Positions 1 through 7,618 of a stretch of 37,690 nt of DNA are shown one piece after another. The DNA comes from Desulfohalobiaceae bacterium (lineage in GTDB: Bacteria; Desulfobacterota; Desulfovibrionia; Desulfovibrionales; Desulfothermaceae), in contig JAIPDR010000007.1 in the NCBI GenBank assembly GCA_021737615.1, positions 1 to 37,690 on the forward strand, read 5' to 3'. Position numbers and translations under genes: made by a program. Under the pieces are notes generated by a model. That model was not told the origin of the DNA. It saw nothing but the letters and a program-made list of their open reading frames with translations, and did no database searches. Numbering within the stretch: position 1 is the stretch's first letter; the number at the start of each line of letters is the position of its first letter.

Positions 1-60
1 CCTGCCAGAGGCAGGGCTGACCTCTGATCTCTGACTACTGATCTCTGACCTCTGCCCTTG
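1..60 (-). repeat. Partial copy of dispersed repeat, with GTCAGAGATCAG direct repeats
   Basis: Read on the minus strand, bases 27-1 give GAGGTCAGCCCTGCCTCTGG and continue to the edge. This is the same block found at 13987 and 28570. Just before it, GTCAGAGATCAG-type units occur twice (about 22-55), and a related stretch (GAGGTCAGAGATCAG) is seen near 14256. The copy overlaps the 3' end of the NuoE-like gene. Confidence 0.75.
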
Positions 61-546
61 ATCCTCCCCCTGCCGCTCTTTGCTGTACTCTTTCAGGACG
101 CTGTTGACCTTGGCCGGGGAGAGCTTGCCGTAATAGTTGCGGTTGACCATCATGGTCGGGGCCAGAAAGCAGGCCCCGAGACAGGCCACCGTTTCCAGGG
201 TGAAGCGGTAGTCGGAGCCGGTCTGCCCCTCGTCGAGGTTCAGCTCCCGCTTCAAATGCTTGAGGATGCTCCTGCCGCCCTTGACATGACAGGCCGTTCC
301 CTTGCAGCATTTGACCACATACTTGCCCTTGGGTTCCAGGGAAAATCCGGAATAGAAGGTGATCACGCCCTGGACCGTGCTGGGATAGATCTTCATAGCC
401 CGGGCTATGGGCTCGATGGTCTCCGGGGGAATATAGCCCTGGATTTCCTGGATGTCCTGAAGCAGGGGGATGAGGCCCCATTGTTCATGTTTGTGCTTGG
501 CGATCGCGGCCCGGATGTTTTCCCAGTCGATGCGAGTTGGATCCAT
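1..546 (-). CDS. NuoE/HndA-like [2Fe-2S] thioredoxin-fold subunit (partial, 3' end beyond window)
   Basis: The ATG at 546 follows an AAGGA Shine-Dalgarno sequence and opens a frame of 182 codons that reaches the window edge with no stop. The product has the NuoE fold: an N-terminal helical part (GLIPLLQDIQ, GYIPPE) and the four [2Fe-2S] cysteines in CCKGTACH and ACLGAC. This family passes electrons between a NuoF-type flavoprotein (NADH site) and NuoG-type subunits in complex I, NAD-linked hydrogenases and formate dehydrogenases. It lies 84 bases downstream of the NuoG-like gene on the same strand, so co-transcription is likely and a nuoF-like gene is expected just outside the window. The last ~20 codons (QRSEISSQRSEVSPASG) are low-complexity and coincide with a dispersed repeat. 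By comparison with other copies, the stop is probably a TAA a few codons beyond the edge. Confidence 0.9.
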   Translation of the reverse strand, partial: MDPTRIDWENIRAAIAKHKHEQWGLIPLLQDIQEIQGYIPPETIEPIARAMKIYPSTVQGVITFYSGFSLEPKGKYVVKCCKGTACHVKGGRSILKHLKRELNLDEGQTGSDYRFTLETVACLGACFLAPTMMVNRNYYGKLSPAKVNSVLKEYSKERQGEDQGQRSEISSQRSEVSPASGR

Positions 547-630
547 GTGTTTGTCCTTGTTGTCTACTTTAAGGTTCCAGGTTCACGATTCACGGTTGAA
601 AACCCTGACTCACCGATCATCCCTTCTTCC

Positions 631-3315
631 CTATGCCCTATCCTCTCTGCTCAATGCATTTTCAGAGACGGGTTCCAGTCTGACTTGGCAGTTCGTCCAG
701 CCAAAGGATTCAGGCCGTTCGGCATGTCCGATGTCCGAGAGGGCGATCAGGTTCAGGGCGTCGTTTCCATGAAAGGCCATGGGGATGAGGACCAGACCTG
801 GTCTGAGTTCCGGGTGGCGTTGCTGCCTGGTTTCCAGCGCTCCGTATCTGGATACGATCCTGACCGGTTCATGGTCGACAAGACCAAGTTCATCGGCTGT
901 TGTTTCGGAGATCAGGGCCATCTCGCTGCCGGACTGAAAGTTGCGAATCCGCCTGGAGTTTCCGGTCCTGGTTCCTGATCCCAGGTGCAGCCTGGAGTTG
1001 GTGATGACGGCTGTGTCCGGGTAGTCCAGGTCTTCGGCTTCCTGTTCAGGGATGAACACTGGGGCGAAAGAGGGTTTCTGCCGCTTTAATTCTGCATTGG
1101 GGAGAAACCCGGGCTGACCGGCCTGATCATCCGGAGTGTAGAGCGGAACAAAGCGCTTGATTTCGGAGTCGACCCTCTTGAGGCTGCCGTATGCTTTGTG
1201 GCCGAAGCGAAACAGCAGTTCATCCAGAATCCGCCAGTCTTCCCTGGCCTCACCCGGGGGCTGGATCACCGCTTCAAAGGACTGCAGGCGACCTTCCAGG
1301 TTGGTGAATGTTCCGGCTTTTTCCGCAAACAAAGCCCCGGGCAGGACAATATGTCCCATCTCCGTGGTCTCGGTCTGCAGAACGTCCTGAACCACAATCA
1401 GCTCCAGCTTCTGCAGGGCCTTTTGCAGCCGTTTCGACTGCGGCAGGCTGCGGACCGGGTTCTCGCCCATGATGTACAGCCCCTTCAGATTCCCTTTCTC
1501 AGCCTCGGTCAGCATGCGAAAGAGATCGAGGCCGAAATCAGGGGACAGCTTGGCCTGCCAGATCTTTTCCCAGTATCTGCGGTTTGCTTCCTGATCGATC
1601 GGCAGTCTGCCCGGGAGGAATCTTGAACCCGTTCCCATGTCCAGACTCCCGACCTGATTGTTCTCCCTGGCCAGCAGGAGCATGTTGTTTCTATCTGCGT
1701 CCGGCCCCGCAGTGAGCAGGCTCAGATTGAAGAGGGCGTCCAGGCTGGGAGCGGAGTGTTTCTGCTGCAGGACGTCCTGCCCCACGACAAAGAAGGTCTT
1801 GTTGCCGGAGAAAAGATCGACGATCTGTTGCAGCGCATTCAGATCAAGCCCCATGGCCCTGGACTGTTTCCCGGTATCGATCCGGGCCAGGTCCTGCCGG
1901 TACTTCGCAAAGCCCGGGGTAGAGCCTGCAGGTGATCCTTCATCCGGTGGATGCCGCTGGAGAAACAAGGCGGCCAGGGTATTGATCAGCCGCGGATAGA
2001 GATGATCAAGGCCTCTAGTCGAGAACAGGGTCAGCTGATGGCTGGCAAACCAGTCCAGTTCAGTGGGCCGGCAGTTGGCCACGATCACGACGGCGCCGTT
2101 TTCTTTGGCCCGTTTGACAGCGTAATTGACCACGGGCACGGACTGAGCCGGATCCGCCCCCAGTACAAAGATCAAATCGCTTGATTCGAGCTGTTGCAGG
2201 GGCACATAACGGCAGGTCCCTTTAGAAAGGCCTTCGAAGTATTCCATGGCGGTCTGGCCGAAGACATAGCCGCCGTTGTCGATATTGCCGGTGCCGAGGG
2301 CCACCCGGCCCAGCTTCTGAAAGAGGTAGTTCTCCTCGTTGCTGCACTTGGAGGAGCCGAGCAGGCCGATGCTCTGGGGTCCGTGCTCAGCCTTGATTGC
2401 CGTCAGTTTTTCCACGGCCGCGGACAGGGCCTCGTCCCAGGATGCCGGATGCAGGCGGTTGTCATTTCTGATCAGCGGCTGGGTGAGCCTGCCCGGTGAA
2501 TGGATATAGTCGTTGGCGAAGTGTCCCCGGACACAGAGGGTGGCCCGGTTGACCGAATCAGCGATATCGGCCGGGTGGGCCTCCACGATCTGCTCGTCGA
2601 AGACGCCCAGTTTCAGCTTGCAGCCGACACTGCAGTAACCGCAGACCGAGACCGCTTCCCGCTGCGGCGTCCCGGTGAAGGTCTGGTTTTTTATGCTCAA
2701 GGCCCCGGTGGGGCAGACAGAGACGCAGGTCCCGCAAAAGGTGCAGGGGGACTGTTCCAGTCCCTTCTCCATGAGGGTGGCCGGCCTGGAGCGGAAACCC
2801 CTTCGGTTGTAGTCGATGGCCCCGACGACCACCAGCTCGTGGTCGGCCCGGATGCATTTGGCGCAGAGAATGCATTTGCTCAGGTCCCGGATGATAAAGG
2901 GATTGGCCTCTTCCAGGGGCCTGAAGTTGGACATGGGGTGGAGGCCGGTCTCACCCAGCCCGAAGTTAGAGGCCAAGCCCCTGAGCCGGCAGCGGTTTCC
3001 TTTGGAGCAGACGATGCAGGATTCGGGGTGTTCCGCTATCATCAGCCTGAGGAGGTTACGGCGGTGATCAAGGACCCTTTGGGAATGGGTCGAAATCTGC
3101 ATGTCCTGCATGGCCGGGGCCACGCAGGCGGCCAGGAGCCGCCCGGACTTCACCTCCTCGACCAGACAGACCCGGCAGGCCCCGTAGGGTTTGAGTTCCG
3201 GGTGGTGGCACAGGGTGGGAATGGCTATCCCCTGTTTTTCGGCGGCCTGGAGAATGGTGGAACCGGAAACGCAGGATACGTTCTGTCCGTTTATGGAAAT
3301 CGTTATCTCTTCCAA
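631..3315 (-). CDS. NuoG/FdhA-like multi-cluster Fe-S molybdopterin-fold subunit lacking the catalytic Cys/Sec
   Basis: 894 aa. The order of domains is an N-terminal [2Fe-2S] ferredoxin (C36, C47, C50, C64), a NuoG-type His/Cys cluster region (C100, C103, C109), a 2x[4Fe-4S] ferredoxin (C148, C151, C154 and C191, C194, C197, C201), the Mo/W oxidoreductase [4Fe-4S] motif (C225, C228, C232, C261), the molybdopterin domain and the dinucleotide-binding C-terminus. This matches the architecture and length of NAD-linked formate dehydrogenase alpha subunits. However, the position expected to hold catalytic Sec or Cys reads YVFGQT, with Phe352. Position 158, usually the fourth Cys of one cluster, is Asp (CIRAD). 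Formate oxidation is therefore unlikely; an electron-relay role as in NuoG is inferred. Translation starts at TTG, placed by GGAGG seven bases upstream. It sits between metF and the nuoE-like gene. Confidence 0.88.
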   Translation of the reverse strand: MEEITISINGQNVSCVSGSTILQAAEKQGIAIPTLCHHPELKPYGACRVCLVEEVKSGRLLAACVAPAMQDMQISTHSQRVLDHRRNLLRLMIAEHPESCIVCSKGNRCRLRGLASNFGLGETGLHPMSNFRPLEEANPFIIRDLSKCILCAKCIRADHELVVVGAIDYNRRGFRSRPATLMEKGLEQSPCTFCGTCVSVCPTGALSIKNQTFTGTPQREAVSVCGYCSVGCKLKLGVFDEQIVEAHPADIADSVNRATLCVRGHFANDYIHSPGRLTQPLIRNDNRLHPASWDEALSAAVEKLTAIKAEHGPQSIGLLGSSKCSNEENYLFQKLGRVALGTGNIDNGGYVFGQTAMEYFEGLSKGTCRYVPLQQLESSDLIFVLGADPAQSVPVVNYAVKRAKENGAVVIVANCRPTELDWFASHQLTLFSTRGLDHLYPRLINTLAALFLQRHPPDEGSPAGSTPGFAKYRQDLARIDTGKQSRAMGLDLNALQQIVDLFSGNKTFFVVGQDVLQQKHSAPSLDALFNLSLLTAGPDADRNNMLLLARENNQVGSLDMGTGSRFLPGRLPIDQEANRRYWEKIWQAKLSPDFGLDLFRMLTEAEKGNLKGLYIMGENPVRSLPQSKRLQKALQKLELIVVQDVLQTETTEMGHIVLPGALFAEKAGTFTNLEGRLQSFEAVIQPPGEAREDWRILDELLFRFGHKAYGSLKRVDSEIKRFVPLYTPDDQAGQPGFLPNAELKRQKPSFAPVFIPEQEAEDLDYPDTAVITNSRLHLGSGTRTGNSRRIRNFQSGSEMALISETTADELGLVDHEPVRIVSRYGALETRQQRHPELRPGLVLIPMAFHGNDALNLIALSDIGHAERPESFGWTNCQVRLEPVSENALSREDRA

Positions 3316-3510
3316 GAGATGCCTCCGCTGATCTGTTGTTGATGAGTGTCCTTTTTTGTTGTGGTTGTCTGGCCTTGAACGACGCCCTCTCGGATTTAAA
3401 AAGCTATCTTCAGCCTATCACGATCGACTATCAAGCGGCAACGGTTTTTTGTTCGCTGTTCATGTATCCGCTTCGAGGTGCCGTATTCCGGCCGGCGCCT
3501 CAAGCCGATA

Positions 3511-4386
3511 TCAGCGTAGCCTGGCGGCATCCAGGTACTGGCCCAGCTTGTCTTCGCCGCCTATGGAGATGATGTGCACTCCCTGGCATAAGTCTTTGAG
3601 GCCGTGGACGATATCGCGGAAGATCTCGAGGCTGGCCTTCTGCTTGTCCGGAGCCCTGGACAGTTTCTCGATGATCCAGGGCGGGACGAGACCCGACTTG
3701 AGGTGCCTGTTCAGAAACTGACCCATGCCTGCGGTACGGATGATCATCACCTCGGCTATGATGGGGACATGAAAGGTCGCGGCCTGCTTTAAGAACTTTT
3801 CAAACCGGTCCAGGTCGAAAACAGGGGTGGTCAGAAAATATCCGGCCCCGATCCTGGTCATCTCTTCCATCTCTTTCATTTCCAGGGCCGGGACATCCTT
3901 TCCCCATCCGGACTCAATCCCGGAGCCGAGGACGAATTCAGCTTTGTTCGGCAAAGGTTGTCCATCCACTGTCCGGCCGTCGCGCATATGCTCCAGCACT
4001 GACCCGATTTTTCCGGCGTCGACATGGAAGAACATCATCTCCTGGAGGCTGTCCCCGGTGATGCGGTAGTCTTCGGTAAAGACCAGGAGGTTTTCGATGC
4101 CGGAATTATGGGCCTCAGCCAGGTCTGACTGAAGCTGAATCCGGTTTTTGTTCCTGGTGGTGGTCTGGTAAATGGCTTCGAATCTGTTTTCCTGGAGCAG
4201 GCTGCAGGTCTTGATGGTGTCGCCGACAATGCCTTCCAGCTCGATATCCGCTACAGAGACCCCGTCCACCCGGCCCCGGATCTTGCGCAGGTTTTCCACA
4301 AGGGCACGGGAGTCTTCACCGGCCGGGGCCTGGACCTCAGAGGTAACCACAAACCTCTTTTTCGCAAATGCGTCTTTTAATCTCAT
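3511..4386 (-). CDS. metF: 5,10-methylenetetrahydrofolate reductase, MetF family
   Basis: 291 aa, the usual length for the MetF catalytic (beta/alpha)8 flavoprotein. Family-typical stretches are visible: an N-terminal FVVTSEVQAP strand, the DGVSVADIE turn, DSLQEMMFFH, and a C-terminal PIIAEVMIIRTAGMGQFLN block. The enzyme interconverts methylene-THF and methyl-THF in the methyl branch of C1 metabolism (methionine synthesis or the Wood-Ljungdahl pathway). The GGGAGG Shine-Dalgarno lies just upstream of the ATG. It follows the response regulator by 31 bases and precedes the NuoG-like gene by 195 bases, all on one strand. No MetV-type zinc protein is present. The neighbours suggest, by inference, that its flavin is served by a NuoEFG-like NADH module. 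Confidence 0.88.
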   Translation of the reverse strand: MRLKDAFAKKRFVVTSEVQAPAGEDSRALVENLRKIRGRVDGVSVADIELEGIVGDTIKTCSLLQENRFEAIYQTTTRNKNRIQLQSDLAEAHNSGIENLLVFTEDYRITGDSLQEMMFFHVDAGKIGSVLEHMRDGRTVDGQPLPNKAEFVLGSGIESGWGKDVPALEMKEMEEMTRIGAGYFLTTPVFDLDRFEKFLKQAATFHVPIIAEVMIIRTAGMGQFLNRHLKSGLVPPWIIEKLSRAPDKQKASLEIFRDIVHGLKDLCQGVHIISIGGEDKLGQYLDAARLR

Positions 4387-4417
4387 GGGAACCTCCCGGT
4401 TCGATCATTGTCCATCT

Positions 4418-4999
4418 CTATCCGGTTTCCAGCAGCTTTGCGATCTCCTTTTTCAACTGGGGCAGGGGCAGGGGTTTGGAGAAACAGACATCGGCCCCAT
4501 GCTCTTTCATCCAGGTGAATTTTTCCTCGTCCAGGTAGGCGGACAGGACGATGATCTTGGTGTCCCTGGTGGCCGGGTCGGACTTGATTTTTTCGCAGAC
4601 GTCGTATCCTTTGATGTCCGGCATCATAATGTCCAGGATCAGGACGTGGGGATGGAAATGGCTGATCTGCAGGCCGGCCTCGAATCCGTCAGACGCGGAA
4701 ATGACCTCGTAGTTGTGCTCGTCTTCTTCCAGGGCCTGAACAATGGTTTCCACAATGATCGGGTCGTCGTCCACCACCAGGATTCTCGTTCTGGTCTCTG
4801 TTTCCAGGGCCTTTGACTCAGAAGGGACAGGGATGCCCTGTTTTCTCATGAATGCTTCCAGGACGTCCCGTTTGATGCGGCGGTGCCCCCCGACTGTCTT
4901 GTAGGCGCTGATATGCCCGGATTCGACCCAGTTGATGATGGTCTGCGAAGAGACATTGCAGTATTTGCCGGCCTTATAAACTGTCAGGACGTCTTCCAT
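4418..4999 (-). CDS. Response regulator: MerR/excisionase-type DNA-binding domain fused to a receiver domain
   Basis: 193 aa. Residues 1-55 form an excisionase/MerR-like winged helix (AGKYCNVSSQTIINWVESG, then KTVGGHRRIKRDVL). Residues 72-190 form a CheY-like receiver with the acidic pocket VVDDDP, phospho-acceptor D123 (LILDIMMPD) and the conserved Lys in CFSKPLPL. The DNA-binding part comes first, the reverse of OmpR or NarL proteins. A sigma70-type promoter lies upstream at 5116-5145, and metF starts 31 bases after its stop, so it probably shares a transcript with metF. Its cognate kinase is not certain: the PAS kinase at 5328-7148 is the nearest candidate but is separated by two strong terminators. 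Confidence 0.9.
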   Translation of the reverse strand: MEDVLTVYKAGKYCNVSSQTIINWVESGHISAYKTVGGHRRIKRDVLEAFMRKQGIPVPSESKALETETRTRILVVDDDPIIVETIVQALEEDEHNYEVISASDGFEAGLQISHFHPHVLILDIMMPDIKGYDVCEKIKSDPATRDTKIIVLSAYLDEEKFTWMKEHGADVCFSKPLPLPQLKKEIAKLLETG

Positions 5000-5115
5000 A
5001 AGGGTGATCCTCCTTTATTCTACTTTATACTGCTCCAACTTACCTTTTTCAGAATTCCGTCGTTGAAATCAAAAGGCAATCAGGCTTTGTTTCAAAAATG
5101 GATCAGTATAGTTAT

Positions 5116-5145
5116 TTTATACTTTAGGCTTATTTGATTTGTCAA
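5116..5145 (-). promoter_or_regulatory. Sigma70-type promoter for the response regulator-metF operon
   Basis: On the minus strand TTGACA (5145-5140) and TATAAA (5121-5116) are separated by 18 bases in an AT-rich region, about 120 bases upstream of the response regulator start. The -35 hexamer is perfect. Confidence 0.7.
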
Positions 5146-5153
5146 GAAAAAAA

Positions 5154-5165
5154 ATGCCATTTGGC
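5154..5165. promoter_or_regulatory. Small inverted repeat just upstream of the -35 box
   Basis: TGCCA-TT-TGGCA is a perfect 5+2+5 inverted repeat 8 bases upstream of the -35 element of the response regulator promoter. The position would suit an activator site. The binding protein is unknown; self-binding by the MerR-like domain is only a guess. Confidence 0.3.
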
Positions 5166-5183
5166 AATTTTTTTTAATTATCT

Positions 5184-5234
5184 AAAAAAACGGGAAAACG
5201 CCATATAAAATATATGGCGTTTTCCCGTTTTTTT
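5184..5234. terminator. Bidirectional intrinsic terminator, 24-bp perfect stem
   Basis: Arms 5184-5207 and 5211-5234 are perfectly complementary with an AAA loop, and the outer 7 bp are A:T so both strands end in a run of T. It lies between the histidine kinase and the response regulator and would stop kinase transcripts entering the regulator promoter region. Confidence 0.85.
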
Positions 5235-5295
5235 AGATTTTTGAGTTAATGGGTAAGAAAGGAAGATGGGTCGTTTTTAAATAAATGAAAAATAA

Positions 5296-5327
5296 GACAG
5301 GGTGCGCCTATCAGAGCGCACCCTGTC
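5296..5327 (-). terminator. Intrinsic terminator abutting the kinase stop codon
   Basis: A 12-bp perfect stem (GACAGGGTGCGC with its complement at 5316-5327) and an 8-base loop start directly at the kinase TAG. The stem is followed on the minus strand by TTATTTTTCATTT. Flanking ATGAAAAATA/TATTTTTCAT also pair imperfectly, so the structure could act on both strands. Confidence 0.75.
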
Positions 5328-7148
5328 CTATTTTTCATTTTGGTAAAGCGGCAGGGAGATGGTGAAGGTGGTGCCCAGGCCGGGTTCGCTCTCGCATTCT
5401 ATGTTTCCTCCGTGGTCCTTGATGAATCCGTAGCACACGGACAGGCCGAGGCCCACCCCTTTGACGCTGTCCTTCGTGGTGTAAAAGGAGTCGAAGATCT
5501 TGGCGATGTCTTTTTTCCTGACCCCGATTCCGGTATCGGCAATGGTGATGAGCAGCCGGTTGTCCAGAGCGGACGTTGCGACATCCAGGGTGCCTCCTTC
5601 AGGCATGGCGTCCCGGGCATTGTTGATCATGTTCAAAAAGACCTGCCTGAGCTGCTCCTTTGAGCCAAGGACCAGCCCGGGCTGGGTATTGAAAGAGACC
5701 TTCAGTTTGATGCTGTTTTCACGAAGCTGCTTGCCGTAAAGGAGCAGGATTTCGTCCAGTACTTCATTGATATCCAGAGGCACTTTTTCGGCGCGTTCAG
5801 GCTTGGAGAAGGTCAGCATCTTGCGCAGCATTTCGGTCAGCCTTTCGGTCTCGGAAAGGGCCATGTCCAGGATTTTTCTCCTCTTGTTCTCCGGCGGGAT
5901 CTCGGTCTTGGTCAGTTCGAGGGCGTTCATGATCCCGTAGAGAGGGTTGTTCAGTTCATGGGCTATCTGGGAGGTGAGCCGGCCCATGGCGGCCAGTTTT
6001 TCCGAGTTGAGCAGCTGCTGCTGGGTCTGGTGCAGCTTCCTCTCCATGGCCAGCTGCTCCTCCAGATCGACAAACATCCCAACCGTGGCCACTTCCTTGC
6101 CGCCGGAGTCATAGATGATTGTCGCCGAGAGGTTGCCTTCGATCAGTGAGGAATCTTTGCGGACAAAGAAGATGGGGTAGGAGTTCAGCCTGCCCTGCCC
6201 GCCGTACTGCTCGCTCCTGAGCATCTTCATGACTTTGTAGGCCATCCCCTCAGGGTACAGCTCGGTGATATGCATCTTGTTGACGATCTCCCCGGCTGTG
6301 TAGCCCAGGATCTCCTCGGCTGTGTTGTTCCAGATGATGATGTTGCCTTTCATGTCCGCGGCCATGATTGCGTTCGGTGAACTCTGGATGACCCGGTTCA
6401 GGAAGTCGTGGGCTTCCTTGAGTTCTCTTTCCATAGCCTTTCTCTGGGACTGGTCCACGTTGATGCCTTCGTATCCGATTATCCTGCCGGCGGCGTCATA
6501 CCTGACGTTGCCTGTCAACAAGACAGGGATGGCAGACCCGTCCTTGCGCTTGAAGTCGACTTCGTAATCCACGACCTTCCCCTCTCTCTCGATCCGCTCC
6601 TGAAAGGCTTTCCTGTCTTTCGGTCTCAAGTAGAGGTCCCGCCCGATATCGATTTCAAGGAACTCCTCTTTGCTCTCATAGCCGAGCATTCGAAGCAACT
6701 CGGTATTGGCGTTCAAAAATTTCCCTTCCCTGCTGCTGACAAAAACGCCGCAGCCCACATTTTCAAAGAGCCTCCTGTAATCGGCCTCTGTGGATTTGAG
6801 CTTGGCCTCCTGCTGCTTTCTCAGGCTTATGTCCCTGTAGACGCTCAATTTCGAAATAGTCCCGTCGCTGTTCTTCAGGGGCATGCTCAGCACCTGGAAT
6901 GTCCTGCCCACGGTAGGGACATCCACTTCCATGCTGACCTGTTTTCCAGAGAAGATTTCATAGGCCCGGCACCAGGAGCAGGTCCGGTTGCTGCAGTTAA
7001 TGAACCGGTAACACTTTCTTCCTAGACCCTCGCCAAAGAGCTTGACCATGGACTTGTTCATATATTCCACGGTATATTCCTGGTTGATGATGTAGACCCC
7101 GTCCTCAACGGCATCGAGAACTTGGAGCAGGGAATGATTGTCGTACAT
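5328..7148 (-). CDS. PAS-domain sensor histidine kinase
   Basis: 606 aa from the ATG at 7148, preferred over the GTG at 7154 because AGGAG then sits five bases upstream. Three PAS regions (about 5-115, 120-235 and 245-365) precede a HisKA domain with phospho-acceptor H397 (SQIAHELNNP). An HATPase domain follows, with the N box NMINNARDAM, G1 DTGIGV and G2 GVGLGLS. There is no transmembrane segment, so sensing is cytoplasmic. The first PAS carries a cysteine group C46, C52, C57, C60 (CSNRTCSWC) that could bind a metal or respond to redox; this is inference. Phosphotransfer partner unproven. The response regulator downstream has its own promoter. Confidence 0.92.
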   Translation of the reverse strand: MYDNHSLLQVLDAVEDGVYIINQEYTVEYMNKSMVKLFGEGLGRKCYRFINCSNRTCSWCRAYEIFSGKQVSMEVDVPTVGRTFQVLSMPLKNSDGTISKLSVYRDISLRKQQEAKLKSTEADYRRLFENVGCGVFVSSREGKFLNANTELLRMLGYESKEEFLEIDIGRDLYLRPKDRKAFQERIEREGKVVDYEVDFKRKDGSAIPVLLTGNVRYDAAGRIIGYEGINVDQSQRKAMERELKEAHDFLNRVIQSSPNAIMAADMKGNIIIWNNTAEEILGYTAGEIVNKMHITELYPEGMAYKVMKMLRSEQYGGQGRLNSYPIFFVRKDSSLIEGNLSATIIYDSGGKEVATVGMFVDLEEQLAMERKLHQTQQQLLNSEKLAAMGRLTSQIAHELNNPLYGIMNALELTKTEIPPENKRRKILDMALSETERLTEMLRKMLTFSKPERAEKVPLDINEVLDEILLLYGKQLRENSIKLKVSFNTQPGLVLGSKEQLRQVFLNMINNARDAMPEGGTLDVATSALDNRLLITIADTGIGVRKKDIAKIFDSFYTTKDSVKGVGLGLSVCYGFIKDHGGNIECESEPGLGTTFTISLPLYQNEK

Positions 7149-7154
7149 ATTCAC

Positions 7155-7467
7155 TCCTGAATGGTTATCGCTTAAAAATGAACGGCATAAATATCCCTGG
7201 CCAGAGCCGGCCCGTCTTGATAAAATAGCTCAGGCTACGACCGGAGACAAGAGGGGTTTCCGGCCGGATACAAGCCTGCTTTTGTCCATTGTATACTTCG
7301 GGGCAGCTTGCTCTGAATCACACGTAAATTTGTAAAAGGTATCATTGAAGGCAGATAAAAACCGCAATTTATGCCAACTTGCTGGTATAGCAACTTGAAC
7401 TTTTTTTTCCTTGGTTTTTCAACCTGAACCGTGACCGTGAATCCGGACCCCAATCAGATTTGTAAGG
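7155..7467. other. Intergenic region between divergent kinase and Rrf2 genes
   Basis: No convincing gene. Short open frames here have no ribosome-binding site and no family resemblance. The part near 7155-7240 must carry the kinase promoter on the minus strand, but I see no clear pair of hexamers. Confidence 0.5.
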
Positions 7468-7496
7468 TTGACATCGACTGTTTTTGGAATTAGTAT
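7468..7496 (+). promoter_or_regulatory. Promoter of the rrf2-dsrE unit
   Basis: TTGACA (7468-7473), a 17-base spacer and TAGTAT (7491-7496). The predicted start of transcription, about 7503, falls inside the palindrome at 7500-7517. Confidence 0.7.
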
Positions 7497-7499
7497 TTC

Positions 7500-7517
7500 T
7501 ACCATATTGCTATGGTA
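7500..7517. promoter_or_regulatory. Palindromic operator over the predicted transcription start
   Basis: TACCATA-TTGC-TATGGTA is a perfect 7+4+7 inverted repeat three bases after the -10 box. Rrf2 proteins bind dyads of this size and commonly repress their own promoters, so autoregulation by the product at 7619 is the simplest reading. Confidence 0.6.
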
Positions 7518-7618
7518 TAAGTGATTTCGTCAAGCAGGTGGTTCAAGGAAAATCAGAGATTTTTTTGAAGGGTGGGCCGAGCCGGCTGCACGAAAAAAAA
7601 AATCAGCGTACCTTTTCT

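Noticed and set aside
22-58. Short direct repeats as a CRISPR or tandem array
   Set aside because: Only two imperfect 12-base units, no spacers, and part of a dispersed element.
58-978. Long plus-strand open frame opposite the nuoE- and nuoG-like genes
   Set aside because: No family resemblance, and both minus-strand genes beneath it show clear cluster motifs; it is an antisense shadow in GC-rich DNA.
631-3315. Calling the NuoG-like protein a formate dehydrogenase
   Set aside because: Domain order fits, but Phe352 occupies the Sec/Cys position, so the catalytic residue is missing.
7235-7453. Minus-strand short open frame between the kinase and Rrf2 genes
   Set aside because: No Shine-Dalgarno, no recognisable motif, AT-rich promoter-like region.
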